64,000 nt of DNA from Neostapfia colusana (GCA_030760725.1 JASWHV010000003.1:112376153-112440152); one strand, 5' to 3'. Positions 9,888-21,849 are shown, numbered from the stretch's first letter. Made by a program: numbers and translations. The notes: generated from the letters alone by a model not told the origin.

Positions 9888-12800
9888 GTTTCACGTTTGA
9901 GGAAGGAGAACATTTGGATTGTGGATTCAGGTTGCTCACGCCACATGACCGGTAACAAAGAATGGTTCTCCTCTCTCTCTTTTGTGTCACGTGTAGAAAA
10001 TGTTACTTTCGCCGATAACTCTTCTACTCCCATAATTGCTAAAGGTTCAGTTAGAGTAAACAATCTCTACACTTTGAAAGGTGTGGCACTTGTTAAAAAT
10101 TTGAAATACAACTTGCTTTCGATTTCACAATTGCTATATGAAAATCTAGAGGTTAGCTTCGCTAAAAATTGCTGCAAGGTTGTAGATTCAAAAGGTGAGC
10201 TTTTGTTTAACATGTCTAGGTTTGGAAGAGTTTTTAAAGCTGATTTTGATTTGTCAACTTCTAAGCATCGGTGTCTAGTTGCTAATGATACAAAGGATCT
10301 ATATTTTGGCATCGTAGACTTGGTCACATAGGCTTTGATTATCTCACTCGTGTTAGTGCTCTTGATCGCATACGTGGGCTGCCGAAGCTTAAAAAGGACA
10401 ATGATATTGTGTGCTCTTCTTGTATACATGCTAAGTTTGTTGCAGGTTCACATGCTCCTCTCACAATGACCATGACAGCTGAATTGGGACAACTTTTACA
10501 TCTTGACACAGTAGGTCCGGCACGTGTTCAATCCTTCGGAGGTAAATGGTATGTGCTTGTGATTGTTGATGATTATTCCAGATATTCTTGGGTTTATTTT
10601 ATGGCATCTAAGAATGAAGCTTTTAGTCATTTTAGAACCTTATTTCTTAGATTATCTATTGATCACCCAGGATCATTAAAAGCAATTAGAAGTGATAATG
10701 GAACTGAATTTAAAAACCAATCCTTTGATCACTTTTGTGCTGAAAATGGAATAGATCATCAATACTCTTCACCCTATGTACCACAACAAAATGGTGTCGT
10801 AGAAAGAAAGAACAGGACCTTAGTTGAGATGGCTAGGACTATGCTTGATGAATATCAAACTCCTAGGAAATTTTGGGCTGATGCAATTGCAACCGCTTGT
10901 TATGTCTCAAATCGTGTTTTCTTGCGTGCTAAGCTTGGAAAAACCCCATATGAGCTCCGGTTTGGACATAGGCCTAGTGTTACACACTTTAGGGTTTTTG
11001 GTTGCAAATGCTTTGTTAAGAAACATGGTAATATTGATAAATTTGAAGCTAGATCTGTTGATGGCATGTTTCTTGGTTATCCATCTCATACTAGAGGCTA
11101 CCGTGTGCTTTTACTTGACACTAACAAAATTGTGGAGACTTGCGAGGTTTCTTTTGATGAAGCTAACCCAAGTACTAGCTCCGATATTGCAGGTCCGGAT
11201 CCATATCCGCAGGGGGAGAGTATTTTTATTGAAGAAGATAAAGAAGTGGTGCTGCTGCCCGAAAACTCGGAAGTAAATAACGATCAAGCTGCTGATTTTG
11301 CACCACAACCAGCACCAACAGTCGCTACTGCTGGTTCGTACCTTCCTCAATCAACAAGCTCTCCTAATCAAAGGTCCGAACATGAAGAAGAAGGTGCTTG
11401 TGAAGTGTCTACTCCCCTCCGAGTACTCAAAAGTCATCCTCCACAACAAATCATTGGAAGCTTGCATGAACGAGTCACTCGGTCCAGGTTTTGCGATCCA
11501 ACTCTCATGCTCATTATGCTTTTGTTGCTTCTTTTGAACCCAAGGATATATCACACGCACTCACTAATGAATCTTGGATTAATGCCATGCAAGAAGAGTT
11601 AGAAAATTTTGAAAGGAATACTGTTTGGAAACTTGTACCTCCACCTCAAGGTCACACATTAATTGGAACTAAATGGGTATTTAAAAATAAGCAAAGTGAG
11701 GATGGGGTTGTGGTTAGAAATAAAGCTAGGTTGGTTGCTCAAGGTTTCACTCAAATTGAAGGTCTAGATTTTGATGAAACATTTGCTCATGTTGCTAGAT
11801 TAGAAGCTATAAGAATTTGATTAGCATTTGCTGCATCTAAAGGTTTTAAGTTATATCAAATGGATGTTAAAAGTGCTTTTCTTAATGGCTACATAGAGGA
11901 GGAGGTTTATGTTAAGCAGCCACCGGGTTTTGAAAATCCAAATTTTCCTAATCATGTGTACAAAATGTCCAAAGCCTTGTACGGTCTAAAACAAGCCCCT
12001 AGAGCATGGTATGATAGGTTAAAAACATTCTTACTTGAAAAGGGGTTTAACATGGGCAAGGTTGATAAAACTCTTTTTGTACTTAAGCATGGCAATGACT
12101 CATTATTCGTTCAAGTGTATGTGGATGATATTATCTTTGGTTGTGCTTCTCATGATCTCGTGTCCAAGTTTTCAGCTATGATGAGTTCAGAATTTGAGAT
12201 GAGTATGATGGGAGAATTCACATACTTTTTGGGGCTGCAAATCAAGCAAACAAAAGAAGGAACTTTTGTGCATCAAACTAAGTATACAAAGGACCTTCTT
12301 AAGCGCTTCAACATGGACAAATGCAAGCCTCTTCGGACACCAATGGGAACAGCAACAACACTTGAACTTGACGAAGATGGTGACCCGGTCGATAAAAAAG
12401 AATACAGAAGTATGATTGGATCACTTTTGTATCTCACGGCGTCAAGACCGGACATACAATTCAGCGTATGTCTTTGTGCACGTTTTCAAGCTTCTCCACG
12501 TGCTTCACATCACCAAGCCATCAAAAGGATTCTCAGGTACCTACATGGAACTCAAGAATTTGGCATTTTTCTTCCTTCTTCCTCAACCGTTTCTTTGAAA
12601 GCTTTTTCAGATGCTGATTTTTGGGTTGTAGGATTGATAGGAAAAGTACTTTGGGTGCTTGTCATTTTCTTGGTAATTCACTTGTTGCTTGGTCCTCTAG
12701 AAAACAAAGTTCAGTTGCACAATCCACGGCCAAATCTGAATATGTAGCTGCGGCTAGCGCTTGCTCACAAATTCTTTGGATTGTTCAAACACTTAAGGAC

Positions 12801-13070
12801 TATGGGGTTGATTTATATAGTGTTCCACTGTTTTGTGATAACACTAGTGCAATTTGTATTGCTAAAAACCCCGTGAAACACTCTAGAACTAAGCACATTG
12901 ACATTAGGTATCACTTTCTTCGTGATAATGTTGAAAAAGGAAACATTGTGCTTCACCATGTCGATACCGAACAACAATTGGCTGATATTTTTACAAAACC
13001 TTTGGATTTCACTTGTTTTTGTTTCATTCGTAGTGAAATAGGGGTTATGCATCCTCATGGCTTAAATTGA
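9888..13070 (+). pseudogene. Sirevirus C pol (broken)
   Basis: The frame opens immediately after TAG 9885-9887. Domains in order: protease region with WIVDSGCSRHMTG, a pre-integrase segment disrupted by a frameshift near 10330, integrase with DTVGPA, SDNGTEF and PQQNGVVERKN (all three acidic residues present), a variable linker, a frameshift near 11490, reverse transcriptase with a TGA at 11818 and YVDDIIFG at about 12118, another frameshift near 12628, then RNase H ending QLADIFTKPLD. At least three frameshifts and one stop destroy it. Catalytic residues survive, so decay is recent relative to loss of function. Confidence 0.9.
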
Positions 13071-14043
13071 GGAGGAGTTTTTGAAACTTTGAAAGTCTAT
13101 GTGTGAATCTGAAACTAAAATAATATGAGCATAGTATTTCATACATATATGACTTTGTGATTCCTTTTACAGGCTGAAAGTTCTTACTACATTACTCATG
13201 TTATACATTTTGTAGTTTTTGCCATGACTAGTAATTGGAATAATTACTTACACTAAATCTGGTCATGATCGAACTTGCTTGCTGTTTTGAACTTGTTGCG
13301 TGCTCACAAGTGCTTTTAATCATAAAAAATTAATCAAGTGATCTGCTCACATGTTGAGTTTTCAAATAAAAATTTGAGAAAAGATCAAGAGAATATGCAT
13401 GCATCGCACTTCTTCTTTTGAGATTGCTTATCATTGCACTAAGATATGAACTTGGAAGGAATTGTGTATGACTAAAACCATGTCCTTAAGCTTCTGATTG
13501 TCAAATGACATAGGCTTGGCTTGGTTGGTTAGAATAAGGCTGATGCGGCATATAATCTCTTGCAAATATCATATGATCAACTTTGTGCCTTAAATGATTA
13601 TGAATAATAAAAATGCAGCAACAAATGTCATGTTTTCTGGTTTTGAAATAGTTGAGTAAGGGAGATCATGACTTGCTTAAACTGAAAAATACATTTGATC
13701 TCTAGCATGGCTTACAATACTTTATGTATCTCATTGATGTGATAGTGTAAGTAACCTGATAGTATGACTTGGATGAGCTTTGTTTTGTATGTATATGTTA
13801 TAATATGCTCATAACATTTAAAAATTTCTCTTTTGAACCTTGCTGAATACATTGTCAAAGGGGGAGAAATATGTATAAGGAGAGATTTTTTTTACACTTT
13901 GCATATGTTATACACTTTCTTCCTTCTCTGATTTTAAAAAATGGGGAGAAATTAATAAAGGGGGAGAAATGAGTTATCAAAGCTTTTCAAAACTTTTCAT
14001 AAGCCAATGTTCGGATTTTAATTGGTGTTGCCAATGCATTCAT
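13071..14043 (+). other. Sirevirus C untranslated 3' region, no gene
   Basis: AT-rich, about 970 bp, with no ORF of note. This is where Sireviruses A and B carry an env-like gene, so this family lacks it or lost it. It contains two extra polypurine tracts with the core AAAGGGGGAGAAAT near 13857 and 13957. Confidence 0.7.
13857..13971 (+). other. Two additional polypurine tracts
   Basis: The core AAAGGGGGAGAAAT occurs near 13857 and again near 13957, upstream of the terminal tract at 14044-14055. Multiple PPT-like tracts are a reported Sirevirus feature. Use as extra plus-strand primers is inference. Confidence 0.6.
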
Positions 14044-14055
14044 CAAGGGGGAGAT
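14044..14055 (+). other. Sirevirus C terminal polypurine tract
   Basis: CAAGGGGGAGAT abuts the TGTGAGACC start of the 3' LTR. It shares the GGGGGAGATTG border pattern with Sireviruses A and B. Confidence 0.88.
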
Positions 14056-15677
14056 TGTGAGACCTATGTGTGCTGAATACATTGGCAATTAGGATAAAAG
14101 TCAGCATTAACATTCAAAGTTTTGAATATTACCAAAACATTCTTCTGTGGCAAGGTCCGACAAGTTCTTTGTTAGGTCCGCCAAGTGTTGGCAAGGTCCG
14201 ACGCAAGGTCCGGAGAGCTCCTGCAAGGTCCGGAGAGCTTCTGTGAGGTCCGGAGCTTGTTTTTAGAGAGCTCCCGTGAAGTTCAACTCGTAGAACTGTA
14301 GCGTCTTGTTTTTGCTTTTAACTCGCAATGTTTCAAACTTGCTTTATGGGAAGGTTTGCTTAGTATTAATTTGCTAAGTTTTTGGTATGTTTTGGTGGTT
14401 ATGGCTGTTATCATTTGATATGGTTTGCAACATGCTTATGTGACGTGCTCATGTAAGGTGTTGTGGTTTTCGAACTAACGTGAGTCAAGTCGAGGACTTG
14501 TGCTCGGAAGAATTGGTTGTTTATTCATGTGCAGGTGTTGCTTGAGTTCAAGACATGGCTGGTGACGGGATCCTTGGACTAGTCTCAGGGAGGAGATGAG
14601 GTTCCAACAACCAAGTTCGGGAGGAGCTGTGGTTGAGTTGATCGGGAGGTCGCGCAGCATGTTTGGATCAAGGGCAGTGCATATGAAGGTTGCGTGTACG
14701 TCGTTGGAAGGTGTTTGCACGTGTGCAAGGAGTGTATGGACGTGGCAACATTGTTCCAAGGCGTGATGAAGAGAAGTGGACGTAAAGAATTGGTCGGAAA
14801 GGTCCAACCAGTTGGATTGCGTACTCAGGCTGAGGCTGAGTCGGATATGGCTCAAATATGGAAGATTTGAGTTGGTTATGATAGTATTTCGTTCTAGGCA
14901 CGAAGTTGAGTTGTTTTAGGAATGTTTAGGACGTTCCTAAGGTGTTTGGAAGTCTCACGATTACTTCTATCTGCGAATAGGAGAGTCCAGTTATGGTAAG
15001 TTAGGATACGAGTCCAATTAGGAGTAGGAGTCCTAGATTGGATTGTTTAGCCTGAGGGCTGGCTATAAAAGTAAGGGAGGCCAGAGCTCTCATGGGGAGA
15101 GAACTTTGGGCTGTTCCTCCTGTGTTTCTATTGAATAAAGTTCATAGTTTTGAGGAGTTTTTGTGCCTTGTTCGTCCGATTTGTTTTTCGTCAAGTCTTT
15201 CTCGCCGAGTTTCTGGACAGACCGACGTTGCTTCGGTGTTTCGTTCATAACTCGAGTTTTACAGATCCAATTGACGTGATTCTTTTTGGGTTGTCTTCAC
15301 AACTCAATTATCTATCATATGTGAAATTTTCACAAGCTTCGGATCTGTAGTTTTTGAGATACACGAGTTTCTTTGCAGTGTTGCAGATCTGTTTTATATC
15401 GGGTAGAACAGATTGATCTTCGTTTAATGTTTTGATCGTATCTCAAGTTTTACTTCGTGTTTTCAAGTGATTCTTGTTGCATTAGATCCGTGACTTGATT
15501 CTCTACCTCTCTACTTTATTTGTCATGGTTGAACACGTTTGGAAACACTTGCACACACGGTTTCTTTAACCGATTGATTTTTTGCTGAGGGGTTTTGTTG
15601 TTTCCGCTGCGAAAAGTTTTAATCTACCATTCACCCCCCCCCCTCTGGTAGCTTTTCACGTGCTCTTCGATCCTACA
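14056..15677 (+). repeat. Sirevirus C 3' LTR
   Basis: 1622 bp, colinear with 5938-7565, followed by the TSD copy CTTTG at 15678. Half-site array at 14154-14252, TATA at about 15064. Confidence 0.92.
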
Positions 15678-16109
15678 CTTTGAATCCGCCACGTGCCCCA
15701 CGAAGCGTCGTGGGCCAAGGGTCAACGAAGTCAAGGAGGAAGTGCGCTGTCAGACCGTGCATTCAAGGCTCGCACCTTCCCAAGAAGCATGGCGCACGGT
15801 GCATGCCTCTCTCCTCCGCGTGACCACCATTACGGTGACAACACTGGATGACAAAGCGTGACAGCGGTACAACGGCACCCAATGGCACTGGGCCGCCCAA
15901 GCGGAACGACAAGATGCGACGACAATACGGCGTCTTCATCATCACTTGACACATGGACAGGGGCGCTCAATGCGCTAGGCGGCGGGACTTAACTCCCCCA
16001 CCAACTACTCTACTCAGAGTGTAAAACCCTAGATAATGTATAAGGATCACCTAGCTTTAGGGCCATATGTCGGGCCCCAAGACACATTGTAGCCACCCCG
16101 GCCTTGGAC

Positions 16110-16117
16110 TATAAAAG
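16110..16117 (+). promoter_or_regulatory. TATA box of plus-strand Tat LTR
   Basis: TATAAAAG in CTTGGACTATAAAAGG. The same context occurs on the minus strand at 59078-59085. It marks U3/R of the Tat LTR and gives its direction as plus. Confidence 0.65.
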
Positions 16118-16376
16118 GACCGGGGTGACCACCAGACAGAGGGTTCCGCATTCGCAACCCAGCACCCACTCACTCACACACGCGCAAACAATACAACAAG
16201 CACTCCCATGGACGTAGGGTATTACGCTCCGGTGGCCCGAACCACGTAAACCTTGGTGTTCATCCGCTCTCTCGAGCCTGATTGTGTGAGGTCACCAAGC
16301 CCCCTCCAATCAAAGAACCTTGCGGGCTGCTTCCATAGCAGTCCGAGAGGAGTGTCGCAGCTCACACACTCCAACA

Positions 16377-16850
16377 AGTAGAAATATACCGAACTGTTAA
16401 AGGAATCGGCTTGATTCTGCCCGTGGCGCGGGCGCTCACCGTAGCTAGTTGTTGTTGCTCGTTGGTTTCTCGCTCGCTGTCCGAGCACCGCCAGTCGATT
16501 TCCCGCCCGTCCCCTGCATCCCGTCATTCGTAGTCGGCTACCCGAGCGCCACACGCAGCCTGCAGCCCGCCGTCCACCCGAGCAAACCCCGCACCCCGCT
16601 GCCCACAGCTCGCCGCTCGTCGCCCAAGCGCAGAAGCCGCCCATTGCCTGCGCGCCGTGCGCGCCCTTTGTCGCCGCCCGCGCACCGACGTCCAACAGCC
16701 CGCTGCCTTTGGCCCGCGCGACCGTCACCCGCGAGTGCCCGCCGCCCTTCCGCCGCCTGCCGTCCTCTGCGCCGCAAGGATGGATAGGTTTTGAGTAGGA
16801 AAAACGAAGAGCTTGTGGATGGATAGGAAACATGTGTACCAAAGGGGTAT
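16377..16850. other. Inferred ancestral host DNA between two Tat LTRs
   Basis: 474 bp belonging to neither LTR. The central part, 16430-16790, is very GC-rich. Its right end GGTAT (16846-16850) matches AGTAT at 61448-61452, so it was once continuous with the DNA just upstream of the host gene at 61.7 kb. ORFs on both strands here are arginine/alanine-rich products of base composition and I do not call a gene. It could be displaced promoter or 5' sequence of the host gene, or an older unrecognised repeat. Confidence 0.5.
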
Positions 16851-18233
16851 TGTCGAAGTGTGTGAGCTGCGACACTCCTCGTGGCCTGCTACGGAAGCAG
16901 CCCTCGCGAGGTTCTTTGATTGGAGGGGGCTTGGCGCCCTACGCGACCGGGCTCGAGGGAGAGGATGAACACCGAGATTTACGTGGTTCGAGCCGTCAGA
17001 GCATAATAACCTACGTCCACGGGAGTGTTTGTTGTATTGTTTGCTTGTATGTCCATGAGTGGGTTGCGAATGCGGAATTCGGGAACCCCCTGTCGGGTGG
17101 TCACCCCGATTAATTTATAGTCCAAGGCTGGGTGGGTACAATGTGGCTTGGGGCTCAACAGGTGGCCCTGAAGCTAGGTGAACCCTATACATGATCTAGG
17201 TTTTTTTTACTTTGAGTAGAGAGGTTGGCGGGGGAGTTAAGTCTCGCCGGCCTGGCGCGTTGAGCGCCTCAGACCGTGTGTCAGGTGATGATGAAGACGC
17301 CGTCGTGTTGTCGTGTATTCTCGCTCTGCTTGGGCGGCTTCGTGCCATTGGGCGGCACTGTACTGCTGTCACGCCTTGTCGTCCTGTCTTATCACTGTAA
17401 TGGTGAATAGGCAGAGGATGGAGAAGTGTGTAATGCGCCATGCTTCTGGAAAGGCGTGAGCCTTGAATGCAAAGCCTAACAGCGCATTTCCTCCTTGACT
17501 TCGTCGACCCACGGCCCACGACGGATCGTGCGGCACGTGGTGGCTTCGGAGCTCTTATCGACGGGTTTGGAGCCGGGAGACACGTGGCAGCTCTGGACCT
17601 CACCTCGGCAGGGAGGTACGGACCAGAACCCAGGGCACGTGTCAGCTCCAAAGCTCTTCTCAGCAGGGAGGAGGCTCTGAGCCTGGAGACACGTGGCATC
17701 TCCGGACCTTACTTCAGTGGGGAGGCTCGGACTGGAGCCCAGGGCACATGTCAGCTCCGGAGCTATCCTCAGCAGGGAGGAGGCTCTAAGCCAGGATACC
17801 CGTGGCAGCTCCGGCCCCACCTCAGTGGGGAGGCTTGGACCGGAGCCCAGGGCACGTGTTAATTCTAGAGCTGTCCTCAGCAGGGAGGAGGCTCTGAGCC
17901 AGGAGACACGTGGTCGCTCCGGAGCTCACCTCAGCGGGGAGGCTCGGATCAGAGCAGTTCTCAGGGCACGTGTAAGCTTCGGAGCTGTCCTCAGCAGGGA
18001 GGAGGCTTTGAGCCAGGAGACACGTGGCAGCTCTGACCTCACCTCAGTGGGGAGGCTTGGACCGGAGCCCAGGGCACGTGTCGGCTCTGGAACTCAAGCG
18101 CACGTGGCAGCCCCAGGGCTGATCTCGGGGCCAAGGGCACATGGCTACGCCAAGTCCCAACTGAGCAGAGAGGTGGGGCCTAGGCTATATTTTACCCACT
18201 ATGTGGGGGTGCCCGGTCTGCACGCTACCGATA
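16851..18233 (-). repeat. Tat-type 3' LTR (minus strand)
   Basis: On the minus strand it runs from TATCGGTAGC (TGTCGGTACC in relatives) to CACACACTTCGACA. It has the G-box minisatellite at 17570-18110 and a TATA box (CTATAAATTA) at 17111-17120. The inverted relative is 5035-16376. Both share an ~80-bp segment before the LTR end that the 5' LTR at 58897 lacks. Confidence 0.78.
17570..18110 (-). repeat. ~110-bp G-box minisatellite (inverted copy)
   Basis: Same repeat as 5150-5930 in the opposite orientation. GACACGTGGC recurs near 17579, 17690, 17905 and 18020, alternating with GGGCACGTGT. ORFs across it are repeat artefacts. Confidence 0.88.
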
Positions 18234-18842
18234 GTAGCCCCGGGCCCATCTCGGGGGAGGCAACGAGCCCGCAGGTGGGGCCTCCATCTCTCCCACGTGG
18301 TGGTTTTGAATCTGCACTTTGGAGACCGAAGTGGTGGCGAGATTTTTGCGTAGCGGACGAGTGATTGTACCTGGGAGACGAAAAGGTTGTACGTCGTTGG
18401 TGTAGTGGGCGCATTCACTATATGAAGCGATAGCACGTCGTCGACGTAGTGGACATGTGTTTGCTCCTGACTGGTGGGTCGTGGCGACGTGCTTGAGAGG
18501 TTGCCCTGGGGTATTTACTGCGGCAGCCCTTGGGTCGACCGTTGCAGTTCCACCGAGCCACTTTTCTCCTGAACCGCCGGACATTCCCAAGAAGTTACCC
18601 GCGTGGCCCCCAGTGTCTGACGAGTGGACCTGTGTCGTGCCCATCATTGGGGGAGGCAGGTAGCCAACGGCGTGGTACGGTGGAAACCCAAACGTCGCGC
18701 CTGTTGCCCTGCCAGAGGTTATGGACGTAGAAAGGGAAGCATTCCGGAGAAGGACGGTTCCCTTCCTCCTTTTGCAATCTTCGCCTTCCTCCTGTGCGCT
18801 CGAAGCCTCCGCTCCCCAGCGCTCATAACCTTTTCTCGCCAC
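18234..18842 (-). other. Tat element 3' internal non-coding region
   Basis: No gene. 18234-18515 is homologous (inverted) to 4833-5034, directly upstream of each LTR. The rest has no counterpart in the left copy and leads into the antisense ORF. Confidence 0.6.
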
Positions 18843-20194
18843 CATGTCTTCCGGCCGCTAGATGGCATAGTTGACCCTTGGTGCTTCTTTTTGTAGGGCT
18901 ACTCAGCAGAGCACGCCTCCTCCTCCTTCTGCGCAGCAGACCGGGAACTAGGACTCCTTCTCCGATGAAGCTCCTACACCGGCATCACTGCCTGAGCCTG
19001 TGCCTGGGGCGGCTCCGGATGTCGGCACCCGGGCCCCCAAGGCCAGCTAACCGGTGGGCGCCGGCGCCACTTGGAGCGGCGAGGCTGCTGTTGAATGAGC
19101 TGCTAGCCCTCCTTCCCCTACATAGGTCGCCATGGTGGTCACCCCTCGGGAAGATGCAGAGCCAGAGGGCATTGAGGTAATCCCTCGCCCGGCGATGCTG
19201 AAGGTTGTCCCGATCCCCATGGCCGTGAGAGCTGTCCGTTCTAGCCTAGACCATATGCAGGACGTGCTCGAGCAGGAGTGGGCCGAGCTGAGGTCTGGGT
19301 GGGAGCGCCTCCGAGAACTGTACGACCTGTTGAAGGCGCGGGTCTAGTCTGCCAAGGCGAAGGCTCGAGCTAGGGAGGAGCAGCTCGAGGCTCGGGAGGA
19401 GGTGCTGGAGGAAAAAGAGGTTGTCGTCCCCAACCTCCACAAGAATGCAGCGAACATCCTGGCTGAGACCCAAGACCTCCATGCTTCTGCCAATGCACGT
19501 CACGTGATCCTAACGGAGCTCCAGGAGATGCTCCTTCATCGGGAGAAGGAGGCGGAGGCGAGGGAGAAGGAGCTCTCCGACCGTCTAGCTGCCCATGAGG
19601 AGGAGTAGGGGCGCCTGAAGGAGCGACTTTGAGGCGTCCATGACCGGGAGCACGCCGCTGCGTCCAGGAAGTTTGACTTGGATGAGTGGGCCGCATGGCT
19701 GGCCACCAAGGGGCAGGTCCTGGCTGCTCTAGAGCAAGAGCTGGCCACTCAGGAACAGGAGTTGGCGAGGAGGAGTTCAGCGTGGGAGCTGGCTTCCTCT
19801 GCCAAGGTGGCCAAAGATCTCTGGTCTTCTCGTGCCGCTGAGGCTGAGAAGGTCTGGGACTTCCACAGCCGTGCGGAGGCGGCTCTGAAACCCTTCGGCT
19901 TCGGCCCCTTGCGCCCCGAAGGGCCAATCCATGAGCCAGGTGCTCCCTGCCCTGGACTCAGTCAGGGAGAAGCTCCTGACACTGGAGAACATCATGGGGG
20001 AGCAGTTGGAGGCTGAAGGCAAAGCTCTGGCCCATATGGTGGAAGGGCACGTGCTCACTTGCCTTTGGAGCTGCGACCCTAGCATCTACCTAGAACCTGT
20101 GGTGCAAGGCCACAACGCAGAGTTGTTAGGGGCGGAGAAGTCTTCTATGGAGGAGGCCGCACGACTCGTAGCTGCTAGGTTCCAGCGTGGATAA
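18843..20194 (+). pseudogene. Degenerate coiled-coil antisense ORF of Tat element
   Basis: A plus-strand reading frame inside a minus-strand element. From 19132 one frame reads through an acidic coiled coil (heptads such as LEEKEVVVPNLHKNAA and EKEAEAREKELSDRLAAHEE), with stops at 19345, 19606 and about 19630. A frameshift near 19930 leads to a tail with EPVVQGHNAELLGAE and VAARFQRG. Upstream (18843-19130) a proline/alanine-rich frame carries several stops. The tail resembles plant proteins annotated as putative gypsy-type transposon proteins. Tat-lineage elements are known to carry such antisense ORFs between pol and the 3' LTR; their function is unknown. This copy is dead. Confidence 0.65.
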
Positions 20195-20814
20195 CTCCTA
20201 GGTCTCCCGCTTGCCTTGTATCCTCCTATGTATGCCGGAGCTCTGTTGTTGGTAAAGATTTTTTGCTTCAAGTCTTATGTTGTCTTGGGTTGTTGATGTA
20301 GACCTCAGACCCTTGGCAGCGCAAAGGTTCAGAATGACTTAGCCGACGTGGGTAGCTCTTTGCTGATGTCCCGAGCTTGTTCCTCTGTATCCTTAGTAGC
20401 GTAAGGACCTAGGGAGCTTCAGCAATGTGGCTACCACTCCTTCCGGGTCCTTGGCAGCGCAAGGACCCGAGGGAAGTTCGACCCTTGTCTTCAGCTTGTC
20501 ATAGCTGGTGCTCGAAGTCTTCTGCTCGTTGTTGCAGCGGTCCGACATCCTGCCCTCGTGGTTCATCGTGATGACCCCCTGGTAGGTGTGGCCTTTCTGT
20601 TGGGGGTGTACCTACCACTGGATGAGGCAGGACGTCAGCATCGGGCCCCATGGGAGGTCCGAGACGCCAAGGACCTGTGCTGACCTGCAGACATGGCAGA
20701 AAAAGGGAGTAGTCGTTTTCTATGGTCACTCTTCCTTGTTTGGTAGCTTCACTGTGGCTTATGATCCTCAGCTGGGCTACGGGGCTTGGGTAATTCTATG
20801 TGGGTCGTACGGGC
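20195..20814 (-). other. Tat element internal spacer, no gene
   Basis: No credible ORF. It contains three diverged copies of CTTGGCAGCGCAAGG-like sequence (20310-20470). 20620-20700 is homologous (inverted) to 4750-4830, marking where the left Tat copy is truncated. Confidence 0.55.
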
Positions 20815-21560
20815 TATGGTTAAAGCCTTGCCTAGGGGTATGAGCCGTCAAGTTCCCCGGTACCGAGCTATAGCACTGGAGAGGCAAGGTGTGCACGCTA
20901 GGGATACGGAACCAGGCATAGCAGGGTACACACCCTGGACCTCCCGCTGGCGTAAGCCTTTCAAGGGAGGGCCATTCGGCGCCATAGGGCCCCCAGGCAA
21001 TGAGGCAACCAAAGGTCCCCAAGTTACGGTTAAAACTTTGCTCCAGGGTATGAGCCGTCCGGCTCCCCGGTACTGAGCTGTAGCGTTGGAGAGGCAGGGT
21101 GCGCACGCTAGGGTTACGGAACCAGGCATAGCAGGCTACACACCCTGGACCTCCCAGTGGCGTAAGCCTTTTGGGGGAGGGACCATTCAGTGCCATAGGG
21201 CCCCCGAGCAATGAGACAACCACAGAACCCTGGGTACGCCACAGGTACCTCAAGCAGACCCACCTTCCTAAGGATAGCACAGCCCTTGCTACGGTTGAAA
21301 ACAAGAAAAAGTGACTAGCCACACTGCCGGAGCGGTACGGAAAGAAAGCACAAAAAGAATTGGGGCTCCGGGGTCCGGTTACTTTTCTTGTCCGTAGGCG
21401 TGTTCTTTCTGGCCCCCAAGTACTCAGTTGTAGCGCAAGGGAGGCAATGCGGCAAGCTTACGGTACGGAACCTAGCTAAGCAGGCTGCACGTCCTGGACC
21501 TCCCACGGGCGTTAACCTTTCAGAGAGGAGACCTTCCAGTGCCACGGGACCTAGGACAAG
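20815..21560 (-). repeat. Three diverged ~200-bp tandem repeats
   Basis: Units at about 20815-21005, 21030-21222 and 21430-21560 share, on the minus strand, GGTTGTCTCATTG, GGGGGCCCTATGG and GGAGGTCCAGGGTGTG-type blocks. The left Tat copy (4429-4690) has one. They lie between gag and the antisense ORF in element order. Confidence 0.7.
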
Positions 21561-21778
21561 TACGTAGGACAGGCTCCGGACATGCCATTTACAGTTGATA
21601 TGCATGAGTAAGCACAAACTGTAAAGAAGGTACGAAGGGTAGGATAAATTTTTCTTATTTTTGGCTTCCTTCAGGTGATTGGAGGAAACAAGTCATGCAA
21701 GAAGGCAGCGACTCGACCCGGATGACAAGAGTAGCAGGACCCCTCCGGAGCTTAGCTGTTCTAAGCGTTGTTCCTAGA
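21561..21778 (-). other. Tat element internal sequence interrupted by gypsy A
   Basis: No gene. It ends in CTAGA (21774-21778), the TSD of gypsy A, and continues at 57191 after that insertion. The joined ~270 bp to the end of gag holds no pol domain on either strand. Confidence 0.7.
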
Positions 21779-21849
21779 TGTAACACCCTCAAATTCATTT
21801 CCATGCATTACATACATTTTTCATGTAGAGAAACAATATAAAAGAAGTA

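Larger units (their letters stand above)
5938..15677 (+). mobile_element. Sirevirus C, full-length copia element (defective)
   Basis: A complete Ty1/copia element with two LTRs of about 1.62 kb (TGTGAGACC...GATCCTACA), a Met-type PBS, gag-pol and several polypurine tracts. The TSD is CTTCG at 5933-5937 and CTTTG at 15678-15682; the single mismatch is C-to-T at a CpG. The coiled-coil gag, AAAGGGGGAGA tracts and pol organisation place it with Sireviruses. No env-like gene follows pol. Multiple stops and frameshifts in gag and pol make it non-functional. Confidence 0.92.
5035..16376 (+). repeat. Tat-type gypsy LTR (plus strand), split by Sirevirus C
   Basis: It starts TGTCGGTACC and ends CACACACTCCAACA, with parts at 5035-5937 and 15683-16376 (about 1.6 kb of LTR). 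It carries a G-box minisatellite, a TATA box at 16110 and a GC-poor 3' part. It is the inverted counterpart of the LTR at 16851-18233; the 3' ends of the two face each other across 474 bp. No 5' partner is in the window. Confidence 0.8.

Noticed and set aside
16222..16875. 217-codon minus-strand ORF and 112-codon plus-strand ORF as host genes
   Set aside because: They run from LTR sequence through the GC-rich spacer, have skewed Arg/Ala/Pro composition and no recognisable domain.
4429..21222. A giant terminal-inverted-repeat DNA transposon spanning the inverted arms
   Set aside because: The arms contain LTR features (TGTCGG start, TATA, CA end) and each reads as the 3' part of a Tat-type retroelement; two opposed elements explain it better.
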